Notes: generated by a model not told the origin, from the sequence alone. A stretch of 9,649 nucleotides of DNA from Firmicutes bacterium UBA6811 (GCA_002452295.1 DKEX01000032.1:1-9649); one strand, 5' to 3'. Positions 1-6,426 are shown, counted from the stretch's first letter. Numbers and translations: made by a program.

Positions 1-50
1 GAACGGTGCAGGCGCCGTGACTCGGAGTGTAACGTTGCAGCTCAACTTCA

Positions 51-59
51 AGTATAGCA
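51..59 (-). promoter_or_regulatory. Possible extended -10 promoter reading out of the left edge
   Basis: Read on the minus strand this is TGCTATACT, an extended -10 element (TGn followed by a hexamer matching TATAAT at 5 of 6 positions). I see no good -35 hexamer upstream, but extended -10 promoters can work without one. It would drive a leftward gene beginning outside the window. It is short enough to be a chance match. Confidence 0.25.
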
Positions 60-113
60 CATGTTCGTCCGTATGGTGGCCCTGGCACCACCTCCTATCA
101 ACCCACGGCCCTT

Positions 114-161
114 TCGGTCGCTCGGTTGCTCGGTCGCTCGACCAGTCGGCCGGTCGGCAGG
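114..161. repeat. Degenerate 8-bp tandem repeat, about six units
   Basis: Successive 8-mers are TCGGTCGC, TCGGTTGC, TCGGTCGC, TCGACCAG, TCGGCCGG and TCGGCAGG. The first three are nearly identical and all six begin with TCG. The pattern fades into a GCAGGCAG-type run. It lies downstream of the lipoprotein gene, outside any gene I accept, and looks like a decaying simple-sequence expansion. Confidence 0.55.
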
Positions 162-162
162 C

Positions 163-182
163 AGGCAGCAGGCCTCCTGCCT
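163..182 (-). terminator. GC-rich hairpin after the lipoprotein gene, possible terminator
   Basis: AGGCAG at 163-168 pairs with CTGCCT at 177-182, and the inner bases extend the pairing with one mismatch. It lies 23 nt past the lipoprotein stop codon, where a terminator would be expected. No T-run follows on the minus strand, so it does not meet the standard for an intrinsic terminator. Confidence 0.25.
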
Positions 183-205
183 ACTACTCGGTCCGCAGCC
201 CACCC

Positions 206-997
206 TCAGGGAAGCTCTATGCGCAGGTCAGAAGCGGGCTCGAACCTCCTCGTGCTTATGGCATACTCGTAGGTGTCAGACCCCGGCTCCCGGTACACCC
301 ACATGTCCTCGATCTTGCAAAGGAGCGGCTCCCCCTTCGAGGTCACCCACGCTCTGACCTCGTATTCTACCGCCTTCGCCTCGATGCCAGCCTCCAGGAG
401 ATTCGCCTCGAACCGTTTCAGCCATGTCGGGCTCTCGAAGGTAAGCACGGCGCAGCGGACGCGCTCGACGTCCTCGTCCCCGACCTTCCTGACGTTCTCG
501 GCCTCGCGGAGCCCGTCGTCGAGGATGCTCTCCATCCCGGTCACCCCGGAGAGCCACTCGAGCTCGGAGCGCACCGCCTCGTCGCGGACCTTCGCAAGGC
601 CATCCACCCGCACCCATCCGCTGCCACGGTCGTCTCCCGGCTCCTCCAGGTCGGTGAGCCTATATACCATGGACGAGCCGACGCGGTACGCCTCTATCCC
701 CCCGTCCTCGGACGACGACGTGTAGTGGACCCGGTCGGGCGCGACGAATTCCACGACGCGCGTCCATATCCCGGTGCCGAGCGCCCTTGCCTCCCGGGCC
801 GAGAGCAGCCTGTCGGACGACGGAAACGATGTTTCCTCGACCACCCGCGCGCCTTTCAGGGCAAACGTGTTGTCCACCGCGGCCCGGAGGAGATCTCCGG
901 GGTCGCGCGCCTCCTCGCGGGGCTTCGGGAGACAACCGGCCAGCACGGCCGACGATAGCAGGAGAACGACAGCAAGCCTGCACACCGTCCTGCCCAC
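206..997 (-). CDS. Putative lipoprotein of unknown function
   Basis: This encodes a 263-residue predicted membrane-anchored lipoprotein. The GTG start at 997 lies 9 nt after a perfect AGGAGG (1007-1012) and gives a clean lipoprotein signal: basic residues R3 and R7, a hydrophobic core at 8-20, and the lipobox LAGC with the acylated cysteine at 22. The frame stays open further upstream, but that part would put the signal peptide deep inside the protein. The mature part (23-263) is acidic and soluble, with alternating short beta-like stretches: VVEFVAPDRVHY at 81-92, YRVGSSMVYRL at 104-114, then VTSKGEPLLCKIE near 218-230. This resembles the LolA/LppX-like fold of other actinobacterial and Bacillota lipoproteins, but that is an impression of pattern, not a family match. 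The gene is divergent from an amino-acid permease, so a shared regulatory region is possible. No catalytic motif is visible and I assign no function. Confidence 0.8.
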   Translation of the reverse strand: MGRTVCRLAVVLLLSSAVLAGCLPKPREEARDPGDLLRAAVDNTFALKGARVVEETSFPSSDRLLSAREARALGTGIWTRVVEFVAPDRVHYTSSSEDGGIEAYRVGSSMVYRLTDLEEPGDDRGSGWVRVDGLAKVRDEAVRSELEWLSGVTGMESILDDGLREAENVRKVGDEDVERVRCAVLTFESPTWLKRFEANLLEAGIEAKAVEYEVRAWVTSKGEPLLCKIEDMWVYREPGSDTYEYAISTRRFEPASDLRIELP

Positions 998-1012
998 GGG
1001 CCCACACCTCCT

Positions 1013-1044
1013 CTCAATTCTCCACTCTCTCAGTTCTCCACTCT
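1013..1044. repeat. 16-bp tandem duplication, purine-rich on the lipoprotein mRNA
   Basis: CTCAATTCTCCACTCT (1013-1028) is followed directly by CTCAGTTCTCCACTCT (1029-1044), which differs at one base, and a partial third copy begins at 1045. On the minus strand this becomes an almost pure GA leader (GAGAGTGGAGAA-like units) immediately before the AGGAGG ribosome site. It is either a plain duplication or a leader that keeps the ribosome-binding region unstructured. Confidence 0.75.
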
Positions 1045-1078
1045 CAACTCCGGCTCCCGGACCGAGGCACAGACTGCC

Positions 1079-1097
1079 GGCGCACCCGGGGTGCGCC
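1079..1097. promoter_or_regulatory. Perfect 19-bp palindrome, candidate operator
   Basis: GGCGCACCC (1079-1087) and GGGTGCGCC (1089-1097) are exact reverse complements around a single central G at 1088. The loop is too small for an RNA hairpin to be the obvious reading, so a homodimeric repressor or activator site is more likely. It lies midway between the divergent lipoprotein and permease starts and could control either or both. No regulator gene is present in the window. Confidence 0.45.
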
Positions 1098-1142
1098 ATA
1101 ATCGGATATTCGACGGACGGTGCGGAAATCCTAGCATCCGGG

Positions 1143-2738
1143 GTGAATTCGTTGGCCTCTCCGGGCCAGAACAAACTCCGCCGCGGCCTTACCTCCCGAC
1201 ACCTGTCGATGATATCCATCGGCGGCGTAATCGGGGTGGGGATGTTCCTGGGAAGCGCGGCCACGGTGAAACTCGCGGGCCCAGCCGTCATCCTGTCCTT
1301 CGCACTCGGGGGCGTCATCATGATGATGGTGATGCTCGCCCTCGCCGAGATGTCCGTCGCCGAGCCTGTGGAAGGCTCGTTTCGCACGTACGCGGCGGAG
1401 TCCCTGCACCCGTACGCCGGGTATGTCGTCGGATGGACCTACTGCGTCGCCTGGGTGGTCATCATGTCCGCAGAGATCGTGGCGGCCTCGACCTACATGA
1501 GGCTCTGGGTCTCGCCAGAGCTTGCGCTCGCCTTCGGCCTCATCTTCGCCGTGGCGATGACCGTTGTCAACCTCGCCAGCGTAAGGTCATTCGGGGAGTT
1601 CGAGTTCTGGTTCGCCATGATCAAGGTCGTGGCCATCGTGGCCTTCATCATCATAGGCGGCGCCGCAATACTTGGGATCGGGCCGTTCGCCCCCATCGGG
1701 CTTCGGAACTACGTCGGCCACGGCGGCTTCGCCCCGAGGGGCGTTGCAGGCGTGCTCCTCGCCATGGTGATGGTGATGGTCGCCTACGGCGGGACGGAGG
1801 TCATCGGGGTTGCAGCGGCCGAGACCGAGAACCCGGCGACAAGCGTGCCGCGCGCCGTGAACGGCGTCGCCCTCAGGACCGTCGTCCTCTACATCGGGTC
1901 CATGACCGTGCTGGTCGGCACCATACCGTGGTTCCAGGTGGGCCTCGGAGCAAGCCCCTTCGTCCGCGTCTACCAGCTCCTCAGGATCCCCGCGGCCGCC
2001 AACATCATGAACTTCGTGGTCATCACCGCCGCGCTCTCCAGCATGAACTCCGGGCTCTACACGAGCTCGCGAATGCTTTACTCGCTGGCGGAGGCAGGCG
2101 CCGCGCCGAGGCTCTTCACGCGGCTCGGCAGGAGATCGCGCGTCCCGTATCTCGCCGTCGTCGGCAGCACGTTCTTCCTGTATGTGGGCGTGATCCTCTA
2201 TTACCTCGTGCCGAAGACCGCGTTCCTCTACATCACGGGCATCGGAGGCTTCGGCTTTCTGTTCTCGTGGCTCATCATAAGCCTGTCCCAGATATACATG
2301 CGCCGCCGTATCCTCGCGCGAGACCCGGCGGCCCTCAAGTTCAGGATGCCAGGTTACCCCTACACCTCCTGGATGACCGTGCTGCTCATCGTCGGCGTCA
2401 TCGTGACGCTCCCGTTCGTGCCCGGGCAACGCGTCGGCTTCGTCTCAGGGCTGGTCTGGCTCGCCGTCGTGTCCCTCTACTGGCTGGTCTCCTGCAAGAG
2501 GCGGTTCGCCCCGAGGCTAATCACCAGGAGACGGCCCCTGGGCCTCGAGTTCGCCAGCTTCATGGGGTTGCCCCACGAACGAGACGTTCGCGGCAGGCTG
2601 GCAGCCGTCAGGGACGGCGTCCCCACCCATGGTGCCGCCGGGAACGCCGTCACCGGGGAGGACGCCACCAGGGACGCTGTCACCGGGAGCGACCCCGGGA
2701 ACGCCGCCGGGGGCGTCAGCGGGAGGAGCGACGGGTAG
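1143..2738 (+). CDS. Amino-acid permease, APC superfamily (AAT type)
   Basis: A 531-residue membrane transporter, predicted to carry amino acids into the cell by secondary transport with about 12 helices. The helix-1 signature SIGGVIGVGMFLGSA (25-39), the AGPAVILSFALGG stretch (45-57) and GGTEVIGVAAAETENP (216-231) are hallmarks of the AAT branch of the APC superfamily, which includes GABA, proline and S-methylmethionine permeases. The substrate cannot be told from sequence. SSMNSGLYTSSRMLYSLA (299-316) is also typical. The start is uncertain: GTG at 1143 has little ribosome site, whereas an in-frame TTG at 1152 follows GGGGTGA by 5 nt. Both keep the cytoplasmic RRGLTSRH segment before helix 1. 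The last 73 residues are a hydrophilic tail beyond the last helix, rich in Gly, Ala and Asp, and they overlap the convergent SpoIID gene. Its third positions stay about 89% G/C there (hand count over 72 codons), so the tail looks genuinely coding. Confidence 0.9.
   Translation: MNSLASPGQNKLRRGLTSRHLSMISIGGVIGVGMFLGSAATVKLAGPAVILSFALGGVIMMMVMLALAEMSVAEPVEGSFRTYAAESLHPYAGYVVGWTYCVAWVVIMSAEIVAASTYMRLWVSPELALAFGLIFAVAMTVVNLASVRSFGEFEFWFAMIKVVAIVAFIIIGGAAILGIGPFAPIGLRNYVGHGGFAPRGVAGVLLAMVMVMVAYGGTEVIGVAAAETENPATSVPRAVNGVALRTVVLYIGSMTVLVGTIPWFQVGLGASPFVRVYQLLRIPAAANIMNFVVITAALSSMNSGLYTSSRMLYSLAEAGAAPRLFTRLGRRSRVPYLAVVGSTFFLYVGVILYYLVPKTAFLYITGIGGFGFLFSWLIISLSQIYMRRRILARDPAALKFRMPGYPYTSWMTVLLIVGVIVTLPFVPGQRVGFVSGLVWLAVVSLYWLVSCKRRFAPRLITRRRPLGLEFASFMGLPHERDVRGRLAAVRDGVPTHGAAGNAVTGEDATRDAVTGSDPGNAAGGVSGRSDG
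2517..2738. other. 222-bp convergent gene overlap (permease / SpoIID-like)
   Basis: The permease runs to a TAG at 2736-2738, while the SpoIID-like gene on the other strand runs to a TAG at 2517-2519, so the last 222 bp of each are shared tail to tail. Codons of the two genes are in exact register, with position 3 of one opposite position 1 of the other. By hand count G/C is about 89% at permease third positions and about 69% at SpoIID third positions. This suggests the permease frame is the older coding one and SpoIID read into it. Neither tail contains recognisable domain sequence. Confidence 0.85.
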
Positions 2739-4544
2739 GTTGTAGTTGCCCACCACCTGAACCCCTCTGTAATAGTGCTCGAGGATGTCCACGTAACTAT
2801 TGAGCGGCCTCCCGGAGTCGTCCCTCATGAGCGCCATCCCCTGGGCACCCCACTGGCTCAGGCCTACGCCGTGGCCGTACCCCACGCCGTCGATGATAAC
2901 GAGCGTCTCAGGGGATAGCTCCCCTGGGGACTCGGGCCCGACCGCAGCGCCTGACACAATGAACACGTCCCCGCCCAGCGTGACCCGGTAGCCGCTTGTG
3001 ATCCCACCGTTCCTCACAGCTGCGCAGGCGGTGACCGCCGGGAGAAGCAGCTTTTCGCGCGTGCCCGGCAGGTCCGGCCCATCCGGCCGAGGAGTCGCCG
3101 GGGCCGCTCTGCCAGGCGCTCCGATGCCCGTCTCGCTCGGCCCGACGAGCCTTATGGTGAAACGGGGACTTCTGAGGCCAAGGCGGCGTCTCACCTGCTC
3201 CCTCGTGAGGGTCAGGCTGTCGGAGGCCGTCCGGAAACGGTATGCGAGGATCTTCTCATCGGACGTCATCGCAGGCTCGATCCGCGCCGGAAACGCCGCC
3301 CTCATCCCGAGCCTGCCGAGCAGGTCGCCCGCCCAGGCCGCCACAGGGCTCTGCCAAACGTAGTGCGGGGAGATCTGATCGAAGTCCTCCGTGGCCTCGA
3401 GGTAGGGCTCGTCCCCGGCGCCCGGCCAGATCTCCTCGTCGCCCTCGGTCACTCCACCTCCTGAGGCGAAGTAATACGCCTTGATGATCCCGCCCTGGTA
3501 TGTAAGGACCTGCCCGCGCGTTTCCGCTACAGCCCTCCGGAAAGACTCTATGGCGTGCCCGCCCGAGTATTTCTGGTATGACACGGTGTCGTCCACGTCG
3601 TACCCGCGATCGTAGCTGTCAGCCTTGCGGTACAGGGCGTAGGTCCTTGCCGCCACGGCCTGCGCCTTGATGGCCTCCATCTCCCAGTTCGGGTAGACTT
3701 CGCCTGCTAGCACGCCTTCCACGTAGCACTCGATGTCTATCCGGTTTATGGCGACAAGCTCGACCTTGCTGTCCCAGGAGTCCCTCCGCTCGATCTCGAG
3801 CTCGCCCCGGTAGCGGACGCCGCCCAGTGAAAAGGCGATGCCAAGGGGGTCGGCCGGGGTTATGCGCACGCCCCTACCCAGGAACGACGTGGTTTCGCCG
3901 GACGGGGTCGCCAGCAGGACCTCGCCGGGAAGCTCCCCCGCCCGTACCTCATAAGGCCCGCCCCCGGGCGCAAGGCGTGCCTGCTCCGTGGCGCGCGGCC
4001 TCACGATGATGGGGGTTGGCATGAAGCCCCGCTCCATCCCCGCCCAGGCCAGCGCCGTCCTCACTCTGTAGGCCGTCGCAGGGTCGCCGGTCCCTCCGAT
4101 CCGCAGCACCCAGCCGTCGCCCTCAGGCGCGATGTACGGCAGGCACCGCGCCGTGTCGTCAAATGAGAGGTATTTTCCCAGTGCGGACCTGAGGTCGATG
4201 GCGTCCTGGAGGCGCTCGAACTTTGCCATCTCAACCTGGTATGCGTCCTCACCGGCACCGCCCGCGCCGAGGACGTCGGTGAACGACCTTCCGAGGGTGG
4301 TGTCCCGCGCCACAACCTCGTCGGAAAGCGCCATGGCCGCCGCGTCCTGCTCCAGCGCAAACCTCACCGGCGACCGGGCCGACAGGCGAACCCTCATCAC
4401 GATGTGAGGCTCCCCGGCGACCGGCCCGCCGGCTCCCGGCGCGCCATCCTCCGCCTCCGCCGGGCCAAAGGCCCCGCACGCCCACCCGGCCACCGCGCCG
4501 AGCACAAACGCAACCACCACTGCCCTGCGCATCCGCCTGCTCAT
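2517..4544 (-). CDS. SpoIID/LytB-domain protein, predicted peptidoglycan lytic enzyme
   Basis: A 675-residue exported or membrane-anchored wall protein. SpoIID is a lytic transglycosylase that cuts denuded glycan strands during engulfment; related LytB domains serve as amidase enhancers. Residues 1-24 are a basic, hydrophobic export segment without a true lipobox. Residues about 100-172 look like a SPOR-type glycan-binding repeat. The SpoIID domain spans about 245-410: YVEGVLAGEVYPNWEMEAIK (274-293) followed by AQAVAARTYALY, with E282 aligning to the glutamate needed in SpoIID, then YYFASGGGVTEGDEEIW (357-373). The closing signature GVGYGHGVGLSQWGAQGMA is at 553-571. The stretch near 316-326 lacks the cysteines that bind zinc in Clostridioides difficile SpoIID. 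A Pro/Gly linker (470-495) and a repeat-rich Gly/Pro/Val tail (about 608-646) interrupt it; the tail overlaps the permease. The ATG at 4544 is 4 nt past the comB stop with AGCAGG abutting it, so translation is probably coupled; ATG 4532 is an alternative. A role in sporulation is plausible but unproven, and the protein is longer than SpoIID itself. Confidence 0.88.
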   Translation of the reverse strand: MSRRMRRAVVVAFVLGAVAGWACGAFGPAEAEDGAPGAGGPVAGEPHIVMRVRLSARSPVRFALEQDAAAMALSDEVVARDTTLGRSFTDVLGAGGAGEDAYQVEMAKFERLQDAIDLRSALGKYLSFDDTARCLPYIAPEGDGWVLRIGGTGDPATAYRVRTALAWAGMERGFMPTPIIVRPRATEQARLAPGGGPYEVRAGELPGEVLLATPSGETTSFLGRGVRITPADPLGIAFSLGGVRYRGELEIERRDSWDSKVELVAINRIDIECYVEGVLAGEVYPNWEMEAIKAQAVAARTYALYRKADSYDRGYDVDDTVSYQKYSGGHAIESFRRAVAETRGQVLTYQGGIIKAYYFASGGGVTEGDEEIWPGAGDEPYLEATEDFDQISPHYVWQSPVAAWAGDLLGRLGMRAAFPARIEPAMTSDEKILAYRFRTASDSLTLTREQVRRRLGLRSPRFTIRLVGPSETGIGAPGRAAPATPRPDGPDLPGTREKLLLPAVTACAAVRNGGITSGYRVTLGGDVFIVSGAAVGPESPGELSPETLVIIDGVGYGHGVGLSQWGAQGMALMRDDSGRPLNSYVDILEHYYRGVQVVGNYNLPVAPPADAPGGVPGVAPGDSVPGGVLPGDGVPGGTMGGDAVPDGCQPAANVSFVGQPHEAGELEAQGPSPGD
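2640..2706. repeat. Imperfect GC-rich repeats in the overlap
   Basis: GGGAACGCCG occurs at 2640-2649 and again at 2697-2706, and GTCACCGGG occurs at 2649-2657 and 2679-2687, with related GGNGACGCC-like units between. On the minus strand they encode the PGGVPG / PGDSVPG / PGDGVPG units of the SpoIID-like tail. On the plus strand they encode NAVTG / DAVTG in the permease tail. This looks like local expansion of a short unit that left both frames open. Confidence 0.65.
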
Positions 4545-4548
4545 CCTG

Positions 4549-5274
4549 CTATGCGAACTTGCGCACGATGTGGCCGCCGTGGAGCACCGGCACCACGTCA
4601 ACCCTGTCGACCTGGGCGGCCGCGGCGATGTCCGCGGCGAACCCGATCCTGGCGAGATGCCGCCCATGCTCCGAGCATGCCAGCGCCGCCTCGATGTCGT
4701 CGCGGAAACCGGCGTACAGCCTGCGGACGGCGAGGCAGCCGTCAGACGCGTCCGCCTCTACCATGGAGGCGATCCGCTCACACAGCATCCCTGCGCACAC
4801 AGCGTCCTCCAGGGCGAACTTCCGCGCCTCGCCGGCGCAGACGACGAGAATGTCCCTCCCGAGCGACACGGCCCGCCCGCAGGCGGCAGAGAGGTTCCAG
4901 CAGGACCCGACGATGACGTCGTCCGCGGCCTTCACCGCCCTGATGGCGCCGGTGCCGTTGCTCGTGGTCATTATCATCTTCTTGCCCCTGACCTGGTCCT
5001 CCGTGTACTCGAGCGGCGAGTTCCCAAGGTCGAAGCCCTCGATTTTCTCGCCCTTTCGCTCGCCGCAAAGAAGATAGTCACCCCTCGCATAGGCGCGCGA
5101 GATCTCCACGGCTTCCTCCACGGAAGTCGTGGGAATGACCTCGTCGCACCCGTTTGAGATGGCGCACGCGATGGTCGTGCTTGCTCTGAGAACGTCTATG
5201 ACTATTGCTGTGATCCCGCTCAGGCTCCTTGCCTCGATCTCCTGTGGCACAAGGGCCACGTCGATGCGCACCAT
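4549..5274 (-). CDS. comB: 2-phosphosulfolactate phosphatase (ComB family)
   Basis: Predicted Mg-dependent cytoplasmic phosphatase converting (R)-2-phospho-3-sulfolactate to 3-sulfolactate (EC 3.1.3.71). In methanogens this is a coenzyme M step; bacterial members are linked to sulfolactate, which accumulates in Bacillus subtilis spores. The 241-residue length matches the family. Visible ComB signatures in order are VIDVLRASTTIA (25-36), CGERKGEKIEGFDLGNSP (70-87), TTSNGTGAI (103-111), VCAGEARKFALEDAVCAG (145-162) and HGRHLARIGFAADI (203-216). The ATG at 5274 has an AGGGGGAGG ribosome site ending 9 nt upstream and gives the usual short MVRIDVAL start; a GTG at 5295 would start within or before that site. 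The gene begins 22 nt after the LCP stop, and its own stop is 4 nt before the SpoIID-like ATG. No ComA (phosphosulfolactate synthase) or ComC is in the window, so the substrate source is unknown. Confidence 0.93.
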   Translation of the reverse strand: MVRIDVALVPQEIEARSLSGITAIVIDVLRASTTIACAISNGCDEVIPTTSVEEAVEISRAYARGDYLLCGERKGEKIEGFDLGNSPLEYTEDQVRGKKMIMTTSNGTGAIRAVKAADDVIVGSCWNLSAACGRAVSLGRDILVVCAGEARKFALEDAVCAGMLCERIASMVEADASDGCLAVRRLYAGFRDDIEAALACSEHGRHLARIGFAADIAAAAQVDRVDVVPVLHGGHIVRKFA

Positions 5275-5296
5275 CCCCACATACCTCCCCCTCACT

Positions 5297-6277
5297 CTAC
5301 CTGCCCACGCCCTGTTCGCTGAAACCCTCCAGCATGGTCCCGACGAGCTCGCCGATTCGCTTCTGGTCGGGGACCCAGTAAACCGGGGAGAACTCCCCGG
5401 GCAGCGTTTCTGACTCGAGCTCGGCCCTTGTCCTCAGCATGAACCAGCCGAGCGACGCCATGTCGCGCCGGGACATATCGGTGCTGACATACTGTGATAC
5501 GATTCCGAGAATCCCGCGAGCCTTGCGGAGATTGCGCACGCTCACAGCCTGGCGGGCGATGGCCTTCAGCAAGGTCTGCTGGCGTTTCACCCGGTTGATG
5601 TCCCCCAGGGCATCGGCGCGGTATCTTACGTACCCCAGCGCTTTCGCGCCGTCCAGAAGCTGAGCACCCTTCTCCAGGTCGACCTTGAAGCCGCCGGCCC
5701 TGTCCACGTAGCGCATGTCCTTGTCCACATCGATCTCGACCCCTCCCAGAGCATCTATCACCCGTACGAACCCCTGGAAGTCAACCTCCACGCACCGGTC
5801 GACCGGCATTCCCACGAGGTCCTCAACGGCCTTTCGTGTGAGATCCTGGCCGCCGAGTGTGTGAGAGGCGTTTATCTTGTTCGTGCCGTACCCCGGGATG
5901 CGCGCCCTCGTATCCCTCGGGATCGAGACCAGGTACACCCTGTTCGCCCGGGGGTTCACCGACGCAAGCATTATGACGTCGGCGCGTACCGGGCCTTCCA
6001 TGGGCTTCCCGTGGTCGTCGTAGGTTCTGTCGGTCCCGAGGATAAGGATGTTCACCGGCCGGTCGTGTATGCCGAAGGCCGCTTCAGGAGCGAGCCACGA
6101 CGACGCAAGCACGTACAGCGTGATGACGAGCGCAGCGATGCCCACGGCGCCAAGAAAGAGCGCTCGCCGGAACGTGATATAGCGCGGCCTTTCCACTGGC
6201 TCAAATGGGCTCGGGCCCATAGGCTCGGCAGGCCCTCCCAGCTCGGGGCCGATATCGCCGCCCCCCATGCGTGCCAC
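5297..6277 (-). CDS. LytR-CpsA-Psr (LCP) family cell-wall polymer ligase
   Basis: Predicted membrane enzyme that transfers undecaprenyl-linked glycopolymers (teichoic-acid-like or capsular) onto peptidoglycan outside the cell; some members were first described as transcription attenuators. It has 326 residues: a cytoplasmic, proline-rich N-terminus (1-36), one membrane helix (about 38-60) and an extracellular LCP domain (about 73-320). Conserved LCP blocks are ILILGTDRT (77-85), RADVIML (98-104), SIPRDTRARIPGYGTNKINA (118-137) and YVRYRADALGDINRVKRQQ (216-234), which include the arginines and aspartates that bind the pyrophosphate and Mg. The GTG at 6277 was chosen because GGAGGGGGGG lies just upstream with G-rich pairing ending 7 nt away; ATG 6268 in the same frame is an alternative. 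It heads the probable LCP-comB-SpoIID operon and lies behind a sigma-A-type promoter with three DnaA boxes. The 5' leader would be about 100 nt. Confidence 0.92.
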   Translation of the reverse strand: MARMGGGDIGPELGGPAEPMGPSPFEPVERPRYITFRRALFLGAVGIAALVITLYVLASSWLAPEAAFGIHDRPVNILILGTDRTYDDHGKPMEGPVRADVIMLASVNPRANRVYLVSIPRDTRARIPGYGTNKINASHTLGGQDLTRKAVEDLVGMPVDRCVEVDFQGFVRVIDALGGVEIDVDKDMRYVDRAGGFKVDLEKGAQLLDGAKALGYVRYRADALGDINRVKRQQTLLKAIARQAVSVRNLRKARGILGIVSQYVSTDMSRRDMASLGWFMLRTRAELESETLPGEFSPVYWVPDQKRIGELVGTMLEGFSEQGVGR

Positions 6278-6386
6278 GTTTCTACCCCCCCTCCGTCTCG
6301 CGCGCATCGCTTCAGGCCGGCGAGCCTGCGACACGGCGCGGTTTTCTCGAGATCGCCGGCATATTCTGGGCGACCCCCGCATATAC

Positions 6387-6416
6387 ATTCTTGGGTGGTG
6401 TATCCTCTTTTGTCAA
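6387..6416 (-). promoter_or_regulatory. Sigma-A-type promoter of the LCP-comB-SpoIID operon
   Basis: On the minus strand, a perfect TTGACA (-35, 6411-6416) is followed after 18 nt by AAGAAT (-10, 6387-6392, 4 of 6 matches). Transcription would start near 6380, about 100 nt before the LCP GTG. The nearest DnaA box ends 10 nt upstream of the -35. Confidence 0.55.
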
Positions 6417-6426
6417 CCGTTGCCTC

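Larger units (their letters stand above)
1..205. other. Non-coding left edge with simple repeats
   Basis: No convincing gene is visible on either strand. The reading frames that cross this stretch on the plus strand continue antisense through the lipoprotein gene and have no family resemblance, so I treat them as shadows. The segment holds a possible minus-strand -10 element near 51-59, a degenerate 8-bp tandem repeat (114-161) and a GC-rich palindrome (163-182) just past the stop codon of the lipoprotein gene. Confidence 0.6.
998..1142. promoter_or_regulatory. Divergent intergenic region, lipoprotein gene and permease
   Basis: This 145-bp region lies between two divergent starts and must hold promoters for both. 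It contains the lipoprotein ribosome site (AGGAGG, 1007-1012, minus), a 16-bp tandem duplication (1013-1044) and a 19-bp perfect palindrome (1079-1097). CATAAT at 1097-1102 could be the permease -10, with CTGCCG at 1074-1079 as a weak -35 (3 of 6 matches, 17-nt spacer). In that reading the palindrome fills the spacer, as an operator would. The promoter assignment is tentative. Confidence 0.4.

Noticed and set aside
17..958. Long plus-strand open frame of 313 codons
   Set aside because: It runs antisense through the lipoprotein gene, has no recognisable motif and a composition typical of shadows in GC-rich DNA, while the minus-strand frame has a signal peptide and a perfect ribosome site.
774..1142. 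N-terminal extension of the permease frame back to 774
   Set aside because: It overlaps the divergent lipoprotein gene and its promoter region, and the family begins shortly before helix 1, so the start was placed at 1143 (or 1152).
998..1387. N-terminal extension of the lipoprotein frame to 1387
   Set aside because: It would bury the signal peptide and lipobox in the middle of the protein and overlap the permease gene.
1587..2429. 280-codon minus-strand frame opposite the permease
   Set aside because: It is rich in His, Asp and Arg with no domain, and is explained by the codon bias of the permease on the other strand.
1091..2803. 570-codon plus-strand frame across the permease region
   Set aside because: It is Arg/His-rich with no helices or motifs, and is a frame-shifted shadow of the permease.
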